Positions 7,866 through 16,554 are shown, counted from the first letter of the stretch. The stretch is DNA of 47,727 nucleotides from Hyphomicrobiales bacterium (GCA_900468065.1 UBTA01000004.1:1-47727), one strand, 5' to 3'. Program-made: numbers and translations. Notes: generated from the letters alone by a model not told the origin.

Positions 7866-8744
7866 TCTCAGTTTGCACAGGATAAATCTTTTTCGACACG
7901 AAAGCGGCCTGACGCAGTGTGTCTTGATCTCCATGGCTTTCCTTTGTGGTCTCGGCCGATCCGCAAAACCATGCGCAAAAATCGGCAGCATCGATCCCTT
8001 GTCGAAAATAGACTCGCGGCGGTTTTCTGTATTGTCGCGGCACGGAGACGTGCCCGTAAGAATCGAGGTCTGCCCGACTGGAGTCATCATGGCCTCTGGA
8101 TTCGTTATATTTAACAAACTGTTAATTTTTCTCAGTGCAAAAATCGGTTTGTCTGCGGTGTTGCCAGCAGCGGCGTATGTATTGATTCCGCGATTCCGTC
8201 CGGATTCAGGATAGTCTAAATATTACATTGGAAATATTTGCAATTTAACTTCCGGTTTTGTCTTTATCAGTTGATTTAGACGATGCCTATGGCTGATGTA
8301 ATTCCGCAACATCGTAAGGAACAAATAAAAAAATGAAAACTTGACAAAATCGACCCGTTGGCACCGCGATGATTTGTTTGGAGGTTTTAAACCGCTAGGG
8401 GAGGCATCGCGCGGCCTCCGAGAGGGAAGGCGGCGCGTCACAGTTCGAGAGAAAGCTGAAAACCAATGTTGTTACAGCGTGTTAAAATAAAGAGGGAAGC
8501 AATTCAGTTTTGTGTGTCGTAGTGCAAATCAGATTTTCACGAATCGTTTCATGCTTTTTGTCAAAAGTAAATCCCGAAATGCGGGCAGTAGTTTTTCACA
8601 GAGAGCGATGTACATTTATGTAGTGATTCGCAGACTGATTTCTTAAGTGTCGGGGAAAGGCGGAAAAGCCTCGATACGATCGCCAGCGGCGGCGGCGAAA
8701 AGTGCTGGAATGAGCACGGGCGGATCCATCACGGGGGTAATGTC
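7866..8744. other. Long gap between fliF and visN without a recognised gene
   Basis: 879 nt with no convincing coding sequence in an otherwise densely packed cluster. Open frames are short, with no family resemblance. Parts (about 8095-8350 and 8450-8640) are clearly more AT-rich than the genes around them. Seen inside: a 6-bp hairpin GGAGGC/GCCTCC (8400-8405 with 8414-8419) and a small dyad TACAT-TT-ATGTA (8611-8622). The region must contain the visNR promoter and perhaps operators; I could not place the promoter. Confidence 0.5.
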
Positions 8745-9485
8745 ATGGATGCTCTACAAACGGAAATTGCGATCTGGCCTGCGCCAATCGCTGGTGTGCG
8801 TGGCGTTGGGCGGCCGGTTTCCAAGGAGCAGCTCATTCGCAGGCTGGGCGAATTCGCCGAGCGCGGCAACCTGGGCAAGGGGCTGGCGGCCCTGACGGAA
8901 TATGTCGGCGCCACCCATTATCTGCTCGCGCGGTACGATCTGTCGCAGGATGAAGGTCTGGACTTCGTGGTGTGTTCCGACTGGCCCTTCGACGTTGTCA
9001 AGCGTCTCGGCAAGGTCATGTCGCAACTTCATTCCAAGACGAATGAAATGGAGAAATGCCTGTCGGTGATGCAGCCGGTCTTCATGAGCCTGCCTGACGA
9101 CATCGATATTGCCCGTGGCACCAGCCGTGAATATTGCTCGATCACCTTCAATGTCGGGCGTGCCCGTCTGTCGCTGATGCTGCTCTTCCCGCAAGATGTG
9201 ATCCTTTCTCAGGAAAGCCTGCGCGATGTCGGCCTGCTGACGGGATATTTCGCCAGCTTCACCACCGAACGGGGTGCACGCACCGACCGCGATTTTGAAT
9301 TGACGGAACGCGAACTCGAATGCCTGTTCTGGATCGCCGAGGGCAAGACCAGCGACGAGATCGCGGTCATCCTCGGCATCTCGCGCAACACGATCAACAA
9401 TTACATCACCAGCGTGATGCGCAAAACGGCGACGAAGACCCGCTCCGAGGCTATCGCCTACGCCGTTCGCAACAATCTCGTCTAG
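8745..9485 (+). CDS. visN: LuxR-family motility master regulator VisN
   Basis: 246 aa. The N-terminal three quarters resemble an autoinducer-binding-like fold of LuxR proteins (LAALTEYVGATHYLLARYDL, WPFDVVKRLG). Residues 183-246 are a LuxR-type helix-turn-helix: ELTERELECLFWIAEGKTSD, then EIAVILGISRNTINNYI, MRKTATKTRSEAIAYAV. In S. meliloti VisN and VisR act together as the top activator of the flagellar regulon, switching on rem. The stop codon is part of the visR ribosome site, so the two are co-translated. The ligand, if any, is unknown. The ribosome site before 8745 is weak (GGGGGTA). Confidence 0.93.
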   Translation: MDALQTEIAIWPAPIAGVRGVGRPVSKEQLIRRLGEFAERGNLGKGLAALTEYVGATHYLLARYDLSQDEGLDFVVCSDWPFDVVKRLGKVMSQLHSKTNEMEKCLSVMQPVFMSLPDDIDIARGTSREYCSITFNVGRARLSLMLLFPQDVILSQESLRDVGLLTGYFASFTTERGARTDRDFELTERELECLFWIAEGKTSDEIAVILGISRNTINNYITSVMRKTATKTRSEAIAYAVRNNLV

Positions 9486-9495
9486 GAGGCCGGTC

Positions 9496-10242
9496 ATGAC
9501 CTATTTCCTCCCCCATGCACGCACCGGCGATGATGCCAAGGCCGGCAGGCAACAGGCAAGGGCCTCAAAGGCTGCGACGCTTGTGGCGCGGCTGCAGGCG
9601 ATGCAGAAGCAGATCAACGCCAAGAACTTTGCCGTTCTGCGGCTGAACGGAAACGGCCTTCCAGCCACACGCAAGCTAAGCTGCGTCCTCGACAACTGGG
9701 GCGTTGATACCGAGGCCATGGCGCATGAGCTCGTTTCTGCCTATGGCAGCGAGATGCTGGCGCATTTGGATACGTCACTGCTGCCGATCCTGTGGAATGG
9801 CACGGGCGAGCATCAGGCGGCGGAGACCCCGGATTTCGGACGCTTTACCCAGCGCCTGACGGCACGGCTCCTGCCGTATTCCGGCCTGGCGCTGCCGGTT
9901 AGGCTTGGGGCCCAGGGCAATGGCTACGTCCTCTTCCTGGGAAGCTATATCGACGTGCCGAGCGAAGTGATCATCGATCTGCACGGCCGAAGCTGCCAGA
10001 TCATGACCGACCTTCTGGGCGCGGACGAACGCCGCATGCTGCCGTCGGAATCGTTGAGCGACCGAGAGATCGGTTGCCTTCAGATGGCCGGCGATGGCTA
10101 TATCAGCGAAGAGATCGCCGAGAAGATGGGACTTTCCGTCCATACCGTGAATGCCTATCTCGGCGCGGCTACGACCAAGCTGGATTCGGTCAACAGAATC
10201 CAGGCGATCGCCAAGGCAATCCGTCTCGGTTATATCAGCTAA
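9496..10242 (+). CDS. visR: LuxR-family motility master regulator VisR
   Basis: 248 aa. The partner of VisN, 10 nt downstream with AGGAGG (9484-9489) overlapping the visN stop. The C-terminal LuxR helix-turn-helix starts at about residue 184: SLSDREIGCLQMAGDGYISE, EIAEKMGLSVHTVNAYLGAA, TKLDSVNRIQAIAKAIRLGY. The N-terminal part is an unassigned ligand-type domain with little similarity to VisN. In S. meliloti VisN and VisR are both needed to activate rem and later flagellar genes. It is convergent with the small gene after flhB, 37 nt away. Confidence 0.93.
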   Translation: MTYFLPHARTGDDAKAGRQQARASKAATLVARLQAMQKQINAKNFAVLRLNGNGLPATRKLSCVLDNWGVDTEAMAHELVSAYGSEMLAHLDTSLLPILWNGTGEHQAAETPDFGRFTQRLTARLLPYSGLALPVRLGAQGNGYVLFLGSYIDVPSEVIIDLHGRSCQIMTDLLGADERRMLPSESLSDREIGCLQMAGDGYISEEIAEKMGLSVHTVNAYLGAATTKLDSVNRIQAIAKAIRLGYIS

Positions 10243-10244
10243 GG

Positions 10245-10274
10245 GGATTGGTTCGGCCGTCATGGCCGGAATCC
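10245..10274. terminator. Imperfect hairpin between convergent visR and the minus-strand operon
   Basis: TCGGCC (10253-10258) faces GGCCGG (10264-10269) around GTCAT, with outer GGATT/AATCC pairing through a bulge. No T-run is visible on either strand. It is the only structure in the 37-nt convergent junction and may act as a bidirectional terminator. Confidence 0.35.
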
Positions 10275-10279
10275 GCAGC

Positions 10280-10729
10280 TCAGTTCGCAAGAGCGGTCGG
10301 ATAGGACTTGACGAATTTTGCGGCGTTTAGGCTCTTCGCCAGGAACGCAGTATTCTCGTCGGGATCATTCGACGGGCTTTGAAACGCAATGTGGTTGATT
10401 TCGAGGCCGGCCGAGTTCTTGCCCAGCGCCAGCTGAGCATAGACGGTGACGCCATCCGGCTTCAATTCGAGATCAAGCGTAATTTCCGGCTCTGTGCCCC
10501 AGTCCAGGGAATAGTTGCCGCCGATGCCGAAGTTCACGGTACCGGGAAGAAAATAGAGTTCCGCGGCCGACGACACCAGGTCCGCCAGGCTCCCATGCGA
10601 TTCAAAACGCAGCATCGCGATAAAGTCGGCGGCATCGATCAACCGCAATTCCGTCGCAACAGGACGGATCGCGTCGGCTACTATTTTCTCGCGTTGTTCC
10701 GAATATTCGCATTTTTTCATTGGGATCAC
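10280..10729 (-). CDS. Conserved hypothetical protein coupled to flhB
   Basis: 149 aa from a GTG at 10729, overlapping the flhB stop as GTGA, or 146 aa from the ATG at 10720. No signal peptide or membrane segment. It has an N-terminal helix-rich region ([20 protein letters not shown]) and a C-terminal part with alternating strands ([35 protein letters not shown]). I recognise no domain. The translational overlap with flhB, and the comparable unnamed gene next to flhB in related rhizobia, suggest a motility role, but none is shown by the sequence. It is convergent with visR. Confidence 0.7.
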   Translation of the reverse strand: MIPMKKCEYSEQREKIVADAIRPVATELRLIDAADFIAMLRFESHGSLADLVSSAAELYFLPGTVNFGIGGNYSLDWGTEPEITLDLELKPDGVTVYAQLALGKNSAGLEINHIAFQSPSNDPDENTAFLAKSLNAAKFVKSYPTALAN

Positions 10730-11802
10730 GTCATCCGTTTCGGCTGCGTTGCATAGATCCGGTGAATCAGTTCGGCGACTGCCTTGTAAAATACCGGTGG
10801 AATCACACTATCCACCGAGACTTGCGCAAACATTGAGCGTGCGAGAGGCGGGTCTTCAAAAACGGGTATGCCGTTTTCTTCCGCAATCTCACGAATCTTC
10901 AGCGCAACGAGGTCCTGACCCTTGGCAACCACCACCGGTGCATCGCCTTCTTCGCGTACATAGCGTAGCGCAACGGCATAGTGGGTCGGGTTGGCGATGA
11001 CGAGAGTGGCGCGGGGAACCGAGGTGATCATGCGCCTGCGGGCGCGGTCGCGGGCGATCGAACGCAGCCTTGCGCGGATGATCGGATCGCCCTGGGACTG
11101 TTTCAGCTCTTCCTTGACCTCCTGCTTCGTCATGCGCAGTTCGGTGTACCAGTGATGCCGCGTCCAGAAGAAATCGGCGATGGCTATGACGGCTGTCGAG
11201 ATCAAAATGACGACCATGATCTGATTGAAGTCCTTCGAAATCGTCGAAAAGATCGTCAACGGGTCCGAAAACATCGAATCGAGCGTGGCGTAATAGTCGT
11301 TCCAGAGTGTCAGCACGATGATGAGCGAAACGACCGCCACCTTTGCGAAGGCCTTGGCGAATTCGACAAGACCCTGAATGCCATAGATGCGCTTGAAGCC
11401 GCCGACCGGCGAAATCCGGTTCATCTTCGGTGCTATCCGGTCAAGAACGGGGCTGGGCAGGTTCTGCAGAATGGAGGAACCGATCCCGAACACGATGAGC
11501 AGCACGAAAAACGGGATGAGTAGGGCTCCCGCCTTCCAGAACAGGTGCGAGACGAGCGCAACGACGTCCGTCGCCGTATCGATGCGCCAGGCTTCCGGCT
11601 GCTCGAAAATGTCTTTCAGCGATTCGGCGACCGTGACAAAGCCTTCCGGCAGGAAGAAAACGATGAAGATATAGATGGCGACGACCGAGGCGAACATGGT
11701 GACTTCGCGCGAGAAAGGCGTGTTGCCCTTTTCGATGGCGTCGCTCATTTTTTTCTCGGACGGCGATTCGGTTTTGCTGTCTTTGTCCTGATCGTCCGAC
11801 AT
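10726..11802 (-). CDS. flhB: Flagellar export gate protein FlhB
   Basis: 358 aa from ATG at 11802 ([18 protein letters not shown]). The frame stays open to 11940, but the extra 46 residues lack FlhB character and run into a terminator hairpin. Four hydrophobic segments lie at about 34-52, 88-112, 152-172 and 193-212. The cytoplasmic domain contains NPTH at 271-274, where FlhB cleaves itself to switch export specificity from rod/hook to filament substrates. The N-terminal EKKxxDAxEKGxxPxSRE stretch is typical. Upstream AGAGG could serve as ribosome site. It lies downstream of fliG on the minus strand, with a terminator between. Confidence 0.95.
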   Translation of the reverse strand: MSDDQDKDSKTESPSEKKMSDAIEKGNTPFSREVTMFASVVAIYIFIVFFLPEGFVTVAESLKDIFEQPEAWRIDTATDVVALVSHLFWKAGALLIPFFVLLIVFGIGSSILQNLPSPVLDRIAPKMNRISPVGGFKRIYGIQGLVEFAKAFAKVAVVSLIIVLTLWNDYYATLDSMFSDPLTIFSTISKDFNQIMVVILISTAVIAIADFFWTRHHWYTELRMTKQEVKEELKQSQGDPIIRARLRSIARDRARRRMITSVPRATLVIANPTHYAVALRYVREEGDAPVVVAKGQDLVALKIREIAEENGIPVFEDPPLARSMFAQVSVDSVIPPVFYKAVAELIHRIYATQPKRMT

Positions 11803-11943
11803 CGGATGAAGACCTCTTGTCTCTGGCGGCAGCAGTCTTTGCTGGCAGGCCTGTTGTGAGCCGGGCCAGCAAGGCATGCAAGAAAGATATGCGCGGAAAC
11901 CCGGCGCTTCACAGAAAGTAGGTGGGAACCGGGGCGCCAAACG

Positions 11944-11977
11944 GAAAAGACCCTCAACCGGAACCGGTTAAGGGTCT
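11944..11977 (-). terminator. Terminator downstream of fliG
   Basis: On the minus strand the 14-nt arm beginning AGACCCTTAACC (plus 11977-11964) pairs with the arm ending GGTTGAGGGTCT (plus 11961-11948), with one G-U pair and a 2-nt gap. It is followed by TTTCCG, so the run reads TCTTTTCC. It sits between fliG and flhB, which implies partial read-through or a separate promoter for flhB. Confidence 0.7.
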
Positions 11978-12015
11978 CTGTGTCTCAGCTGGACGATGGA
12001 AACCGTCGGGGCCGT

Positions 12016-13047
12016 TTAAGCCGCCGCCGCTTCCTTTTCCTTAAGTTCGATCTGGCCGCTGGCGGCGAGACGGATGGCTTCCTGCGTGATAGAGCGGCGG
12101 GCAATGGCAATATCGCGCGGATTGATGCCGGCGTCGCCGGCAGCGAGATCCGATTCGATCATACGGCGCTGGCGGGCGCCGATCGATGCGAGGACCGATT
12201 CGCGCAGTTCCATGCTGGAGCCGCGCAGTGCCATGGTGATGATGTCGCCGGACACGTCGTTGAACAGCTGCACACGGCTGCGCTGCGGCATGTAGAGAAC
12301 GTCGTCGAAAAGGAAGATTTTCGGACGAACCTTCCGGACCGATTCGGTGCTGAGTGTTTCCAGCGAGGCAAGCAGCGTATCGACCTGGGTCTTTTCCAGC
12401 TCGTTCATGACCTCGGCGATCTTGATCGATCCGATCGAGTTCTTTTCGGCGTCCATCTCGCGCATCATTTCGACCACGCGGGCCTCGATGATCTGGGCGG
12501 CCTTGGGGCTGACGGTCTTCATGTTGACGGCGCGGTTGATGATGTCGGCACGGCTGCTTTCCGGCAGCTGCAGCAGGACTTTCGCACCGAAGGTCGATGG
12601 CATCATCGACAGGACATAGGCGATTGTCTGCGCATGTTCCTTGCCCAGGCTCTGGGCGACGAAAGCCGGGTCGGAATCCTGCAGGCGGTCCCAGATATTG
12701 GCTTCATAGGCGGCAAAGGCCGTGCGGCGGCCGAGCAGGCCGTCGACTTCATCCGGCGTCAGGCCTTCTTCGAGGATGCCTTCGATGGCCTTTGCATTGT
12801 CCATCAGGCCGGCACCTTCGGTGAACAGGTCCTCGAACTCGTTCACCAGGATTTCAAGCTCATGCGGGGGGATGGACCTGAGCGACTGCGCTGAAGCGAT
12901 GATGCCCTGCAATTCGCTCTGCGTAAAGAATTTCAACAACTTGCCGGCAATGGGCTTGCCCATTGCAAGGAGAACCGCAGCGGCCTTGTCCATTTGGGTG
13001 AGTGGCCTTGTGGGCGCCGAAGCCTCGAAATTGTCGAAATCCATCAT
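12016..13047 (-). CDS. fliG: Flagellar motor switch protein FliG
   Basis: 343 aa. N-terminal FliF-binding region (MDKAAAVLLAMGKPIAGKLL), middle domain with EHAQTIAYVLSMMPS, which carries the EHPQ-like motif, and a C-terminal domain with LFDDVLYMPQRS and the charged helix (SVLASIGARQRRMIESDLAA) that contacts MotA. FliG is the rotor component on which torque is generated. The start MMDFDN has two adjacent ATG codons (13047, 13044). It is followed by a terminator and lies 28 nt after the fliN stop. Confidence 0.97.
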   Translation of the reverse strand: MMDFDNFEASAPTRPLTQMDKAAAVLLAMGKPIAGKLLKFFTQSELQGIIASAQSLRSIPPHELEILVNEFEDLFTEGAGLMDNAKAIEGILEEGLTPDEVDGLLGRRTAFAAYEANIWDRLQDSDPAFVAQSLGKEHAQTIAYVLSMMPSTFGAKVLLQLPESSRADIINRAVNMKTVSPKAAQIIEARVVEMMREMDAEKNSIGSIKIAEVMNELEKTQVDTLLASLETLSTESVRKVRPKIFLFDDVLYMPQRSRVQLFNDVSGDIITMALRGSSMELRESVLASIGARQRRMIESDLAAGDAGINPRDIAIARRSITQEAIRLAASGQIELKEKEAAAA

Positions 13048-13075
13048 GGATTGATCCTCATGACCCTAACCGGGT

Positions 13076-13699
13076 TCAAACTTTACTGGTACCCTTGATT
13101 TCGATGAGTTTTACACCGAAACGTGTTTCATCTTCGTCGAGAACGGTGATTTCGCCGCGACCGATAACCCTGCCGTTGACGACGATTTCCACCGGTTCGC
13201 CGATCCTGCGGTCAAGCGCGATCGTCGCACCTTCCGTCAAGTTCATCAGGCCGGAGACCTGCATGCGGCTGGTACCAAGAACAATCTGGACATCGATCGG
13301 GATATCCATGATCAGGTCGAGATTGGCCGTCATGCCGCTGCCGGGTTCGCCGGCAGGCTGGTCTTCGAACGTATCGCCGCCGAATGCTTTTCCGCCGAAC
13401 GAACCGGCGTCGAAGGCCGGTGCAGCCGAAGTCTCCGCCAGATCGGCGAAACTGTTGCTGGCGCCAAAATCGCCGCCGAAGCTGCTGAGATCATTTTCCG
13501 ATGAAAATGTGCTGCCGAAATCCGAGGTTTCGCCGACCGTCGAGGTGGCGGCGAAATCCATGCCGAAATCATTGTCCAGCGCGGTCCCGGTGGCATCGCT
13601 TTGCAGGACGCCACGCAGATCGTCGATGGCCTGATCGAGCTCGGCATCGCCGCCGCTCAGGATCGCCTGGTCTTCTATTGGTGCTTTCTTCGGTGCCAT
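13076..13699 (-). CDS. fliN: Flagellar motor switch protein FliN with long N-terminal extension
   Basis: 207 aa from ATG at 13699; an upstream ATG at 13735 would add 12 residues and neither has a strong ribosome site. The SpoA/FliN domain occupies about residues 125-207 ([50 protein letters not shown]). The first 120 residues are a low-complexity acidic Ala/Ser/Phe/Gly-rich region, making the protein much longer than the roughly 137-residue enterobacterial FliN. Near the start lies [13 protein letters not shown], an amphipathic acidic helix. FliN forms the base of the C-ring with FliM and FliG. Confidence 0.93.
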   Translation of the reverse strand: MAPKKAPIEDQAILSGGDAELDQAIDDLRGVLQSDATGTALDNDFGMDFAATSTVGETSDFGSTFSSENDLSSFGGDFGASNSFADLAETSAAPAFDAGSFGGKAFGGDTFEDQPAGEPGSGMTANLDLIMDIPIDVQIVLGTSRMQVSGLMNLTEGATIALDRRIGEPVEIVVNGRVIGRGEITVLDEDETRFGVKLIEIKGTSKV

Positions 13700-13759
13700 G
13701 TGCAAACTATTCCAGTTGAAACTTGCCCCAACCATGCTGCCGGGTAAGGCAGGGGGTTT

Positions 13760-14707
13760 TTAACTCATCAGGTGGTGGAGAATGTCGCTCTCCGAACCGT
13801 GTGTATCCTTGATCCGCACTGTGTATTTCGTGCCGGATCGCCCGAATTCGCAGATATAGAGGTCACGGCCGTTGGCGTTGATCTCGACGCGCACATCCTT
13901 GGCGTCCTGGAACGGAATGACATCGCCGGGCTGAAGGCGGCTGATGCTGTCCAGCGTCAGGCTCTGCAGCTTGATGCGCGCTTCGAGGCTCACCGTGGAA
14001 CGGCGGACCTGCTGTTCGAGCTGTTCGCCCCACGCGCCCTTGGCCTTGCGGCCCTGGCCGACGCCTTTTGGGAAAACAACAGCTGTTTTCAGAAGGGTCT
14101 GCTGCGGCACGATGATCGAGAAGGTCGAAAGAACGGGGCCGAGGCCCATCGTCACGTTGATGCAGGCGGCGTAGACATCGGCGACGTCCGGGTCCGGAGC
14201 CGGCCGCTGGCTGGCATTGTAGGGCCGCCCGACCACCGGTTCGAAACTACCGGCAACCGTGACTGCCGATTTCAGCACGTCAGCGACCTTTTCGAAGATC
14301 ATCGTGGCAACATCGAGCTCGATGTTCGACAGCGACCGGGGCTTGGGTTCCTCGATGGTATTAGCCGGCGCACCGAGCAGGATTTCCATCAGCGTGATGA
14401 TCACCGGGCTATCGCAGCTGATGACGAAATCGGGGCACCAGTTGCGCAGTGTCGTGTCGCACAGGGCAACACCGTTGCCGAGATTGGCGATCAGTTCGCT
14501 CTTCAGGCCCGTATCGAAACCGGCATATGCGATCTCGATATCGAGACCGGTCTCGTTCTGGAAAATATCCGGCAGGAACTCGGCAAAGACATGGCCGAGA
14601 TCGCTGCATAGCTTGCTGATCGTCTTGGTATCGCCGAGTGCGCCGGTCATCCGGGCGAGCAGCTTGCGGTCGAAGGTATGGACGTTGTTCGTGGTCGCTG
14701 AGGTCAT
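13760..14707 (-). CDS. fliM: Flagellar motor switch protein FliM
   Basis: 315 aa from ATG at 14707, 4 nt after the motA stop; the frame extends to 14740 within motA. The middle CheC-like domain includes DFVISCDSPVIITLMEILLG and the C-terminal SpoA domain includes SRLQPGDVIPFQDAKDVRVE. FliM bridges FliG and FliN and in most species binds CheY-P through an N-terminal LSQxEIDALL peptide. That peptide is not present here: the N-terminus reads MTSATTNNVHTFDRKLLARM. Downstream, fliN follows after about 60 nt. Confidence 0.93.
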   Translation of the reverse strand: MTSATTNNVHTFDRKLLARMTGALGDTKTISKLCSDLGHVFAEFLPDIFQNETGLDIEIAYAGFDTGLKSELIANLGNGVALCDTTLRNWCPDFVISCDSPVIITLMEILLGAPANTIEEPKPRSLSNIELDVATMIFEKVADVLKSAVTVAGSFEPVVGRPYNASQRPAPDPDVADVYAACINVTMGLGPVLSTFSIIVPQQTLLKTAVVFPKGVGQGRKAKGAWGEQLEQQVRRSTVSLEARIKLQSLTLDSISRLQPGDVIPFQDAKDVRVEINANGRDLYICEFGRSGTKYTVRIKDTHGSESDILHHLMS

Positions 14708-14711
14708 CGGA

Positions 14712-15590
14712 TCAGGCCGCCTTGCTTTCGCCGCCACCACCGGGGTTCATCATTTCCTGCTCGACCGCGTCGATCGAAGGACGCTCGTAAGCCGAGATGG
14801 TCTTGCGGCCGTATTCGAGCGCAACCTGGGGAACCGAGCCGTTCATGTAGGCAAGCAGCGTCTGCTTGACGATGATGTAGAGGCGGTTCTGCTTGTCGCG
14901 GACGGCCTTGATATTGGCGATGACCGGGCTGGCGATACAGTAGGACAGGAAGATGCCGAGCATCGTGCCGACGAGGGCGGCGGCGATCTTGCCGCCGAGA
15001 ACTTCCGGCGATTCCGAGATGGCACCCATCGCCTTGATGACGCCGAGAACGGCGGCGACGATGCCGATGGCCGGGAAGGCGTCGCTCATGGTCGTCAGCG
15101 CATGATAGGGCTTCATCTTGTCGTGGGTGATCGTGTTGATTTCCTCGTCCATCAGCGCTTCGATCTCGTGGGAACGGGCATTGCCGATGATGATGAGGCG
15201 GACATAGTCACAGATGAAGGCTGTCAGTTCCTTGTTCTTCAGGACCGTCGGAGCTGACTGGAAGATCGAGGATTCATCCGGGTTGTCGATATGGCTTTCG
15301 ATCTCGTTGCGCGACTTGGTGCGCAGGTCGCGCATCAGGCTGTAGAGAACGCCCAGCGTGTCGAGATAATTGCGCTCTTTCGGAACCTTGTGGGTGAAGG
15401 CCTCGCCGAGTGCCTTGCCGGTATCCTTCAACACCTTCATCGAATTGGCCATGATGTAGCCGCCGATGCCGGCGCCACCGATGATGACAAGCTCGAAGGG
15501 CTGATTCAGGACCTCCATATGGCCGCCCATGGCAATGAAGCCGCCAAGAATACAGCCCATTGTCAAAAGGAGCCCGATGATGATGTTCAT
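14712..15590 (-). CDS. motA: Flagellar stator proton-channel protein MotA
   Basis: 292 aa, typical of MotA. Four membrane segments: about 1-22 ([20 protein letters not shown]), 33-50, 168-190 ([20 protein letters not shown]) and 201-222 ([20 protein letters not shown]). The cytoplasmic loop between TM2 and TM3 contains the charged residues that work against FliG. With MotB it forms the proton-driven stator. It is first in the minus-strand operon motA-fliM-fliN-fliG and has a conserved box 40 nt upstream, divergent from the DUF1217 gene. Confidence 0.97.
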   Translation of the reverse strand: MNIIIGLLLTMGCILGGFIAMGGHMEVLNQPFELVIIGGAGIGGYIMANSMKVLKDTGKALGEAFTHKVPKERNYLDTLGVLYSLMRDLRTKSRNEIESHIDNPDESSIFQSAPTVLKNKELTAFICDYVRLIIIGNARSHEIEALMDEEINTITHDKMKPYHALTTMSDAFPAIGIVAAVLGVIKAMGAISESPEVLGGKIAAALVGTMLGIFLSYCIASPVIANIKAVRDKQNRLYIIVKQTLLAYMNGSVPQVALEYGRKTISAYERPSIDAVEQEMMNPGGGGESKAA

Positions 15591-15629
15591 TTCGATACCT
15601 GCCGCAATGATGGATTTTCAACGGTATCG

Positions 15630-15656
15630 TTAGGCCGCCAGCCTTGCGTGAGGCTG
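15630..15656 (-). promoter_or_regulatory. Conserved flagellar class II box upstream of motA
   Basis: On the minus strand CAGCCTCACGCAAG (15656-15643) is followed after exactly 10 nt by TAA (15632-15630), the same layout as before fliF and flgE. This copy is itself inside a perfect dyad, GCCAGCCT (15637-15644) and AGGCTGGC (15651-15658) on the plus strand. The distance to the motA ATG is about 40 nt. Confidence 0.6.
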
Positions 15657-15690
15657 GCTGTAGGCCACATTGGCCGGCCTTGCGGGGAAA

Positions 15691-15717
15691 CAGGTTCGCG
15701 CAAGCAACAGCCGTCAG
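15691..15717 (+). promoter_or_regulatory. Conserved flagellar class II box upstream of the DUF1217-flgF-fliI operon
   Basis: CAGGTTCGCGCAAG (15691-15704) is followed after 10 nt by CAG (15715-15717), matching the consensus except for TAG to CAG. It lies 58 nt before the GTG start and points away from the motA box, 35 bp apart, so this short region serves two divergent operons. Confidence 0.6.
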
Positions 15718-15774
15718 GTTCCCGCTCAATCGGCGCACGGTGCGTCATGTCTATTGGATGAACGGGGAAACGTC

Positions 15775-16554
15775 GTGACGACGACTTACACCAGCTACCA
15801 GATGATAGCAGGCAACCTGACCAAGTCGCTGGAGCGTGTGTCCGAGCAACCGGATGTGGCGCGCGAAACCGAATATTATCTGGCCAACATCGGCAACGTC
15901 AAAACGATCGACGACTTCTTCGCCGATACGCGGCTTTATAATTACGCCATCAAGGCGCACGGCCTTGAAGACATGGGCTACGCCAAGGCGTTCATGCGCA
16001 AGGTCCTGACCGAGGGTGTCGATAAGGACGATTCCTTTGCCAAGCAGCTGACCGACAGCCGCTATTCGGATCTGGTGGAATCGCTGAATTTTGCCCGCAA
16101 CGGCACGGCAGCGACATCTTTCGATAAGGCCCAGAAGGGCGTCGCCGACAAGTATGCCCGCCAGACGCTGGAACAGACGGCCGGCGAAGACAATGCCGGC
16201 GTCCGCCTGGCGCTTTATTTTGAGCGTACGGCACCCACGATCACCAGTGCTTTCGGATTGCTGGCCGACGATGCCCTGGCACAGGTTACGCGCACCCTGC
16301 TGCAGATGCCCGACGAATTCGCCGCGGCCGATATCGACAAGCAGGCTGCAGCGATCGACAAGGCAATCGACGTCAAGGATTTCAAGGATCCGGCCAAGCT
16401 GTCGAAGATGCTCGAACGCTTTACTGCCCTTTGGGAAATCAATAATTCTTCGGATCCCTATGATCCGCTGGCCGTCTTCGGCTCATCCAGCGGTTATGGC
16501 ATTTCCTCTGATCTCCTCCTTTCCATCAATACACTGAAACTCGGGGGACGCTGA
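15775..16554 (+). CDS. DUF1217 flagellar-cluster protein
   Basis: 259 aa from GTG at 15775 (VTTTYTSYQMIAG), preceded by GGGGA; the frame is open upstream but across the promoter box. The predicted fold is helical and has no signal peptide or membrane segment. Segments such as ETEYYLANIGNVKTIDDFFA, LYNYAIKAHGLEDMGYAKAF and YARQTLEQTAGEDN are typical of the DUF1217 family, found in alphaproteobacterial flagellar clusters. The function is unknown. Position as first gene before flgF and fliI, one nucleotide from flgF, suggests a rod or export-related role, for example as an exported structural protein or chaperone. Confidence 0.8.
   Translation: MTTTYTSYQMIAGNLTKSLERVSEQPDVARETEYYLANIGNVKTIDDFFADTRLYNYAIKAHGLEDMGYAKAFMRKVLTEGVDKDDSFAKQLTDSRYSDLVESLNFARNGTAATSFDKAQKGVADKYARQTLEQTAGEDNAGVRLALYFERTAPTITSAFGLLADDALAQVTRTLLQMPDEFAAADIDKQAAAIDKAIDVKDFKDPAKLSKMLERFTALWEINNSSDPYDPLAVFGSSSGYGISSDLLLSINTLKLGGR

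Noticed and set aside
8341-8369. TTGACA as -35 of a visN promoter
   Set aside because: No acceptable -10 at 16-19 nt; a single hexamer in AT-rich DNA is not enough.
8223-8441. 72-residue minus-strand frame in the fliF-visN gap
   Set aside because: No ribosome site, no recognisable domain, and composition typical of random AT-rich sequence.
11803-11940. Longer flhB start at 11940
   Set aside because: The extra residues do not look like FlhB and reach up to the fliG terminator; ATG at 11802 gives the normal N-terminus.
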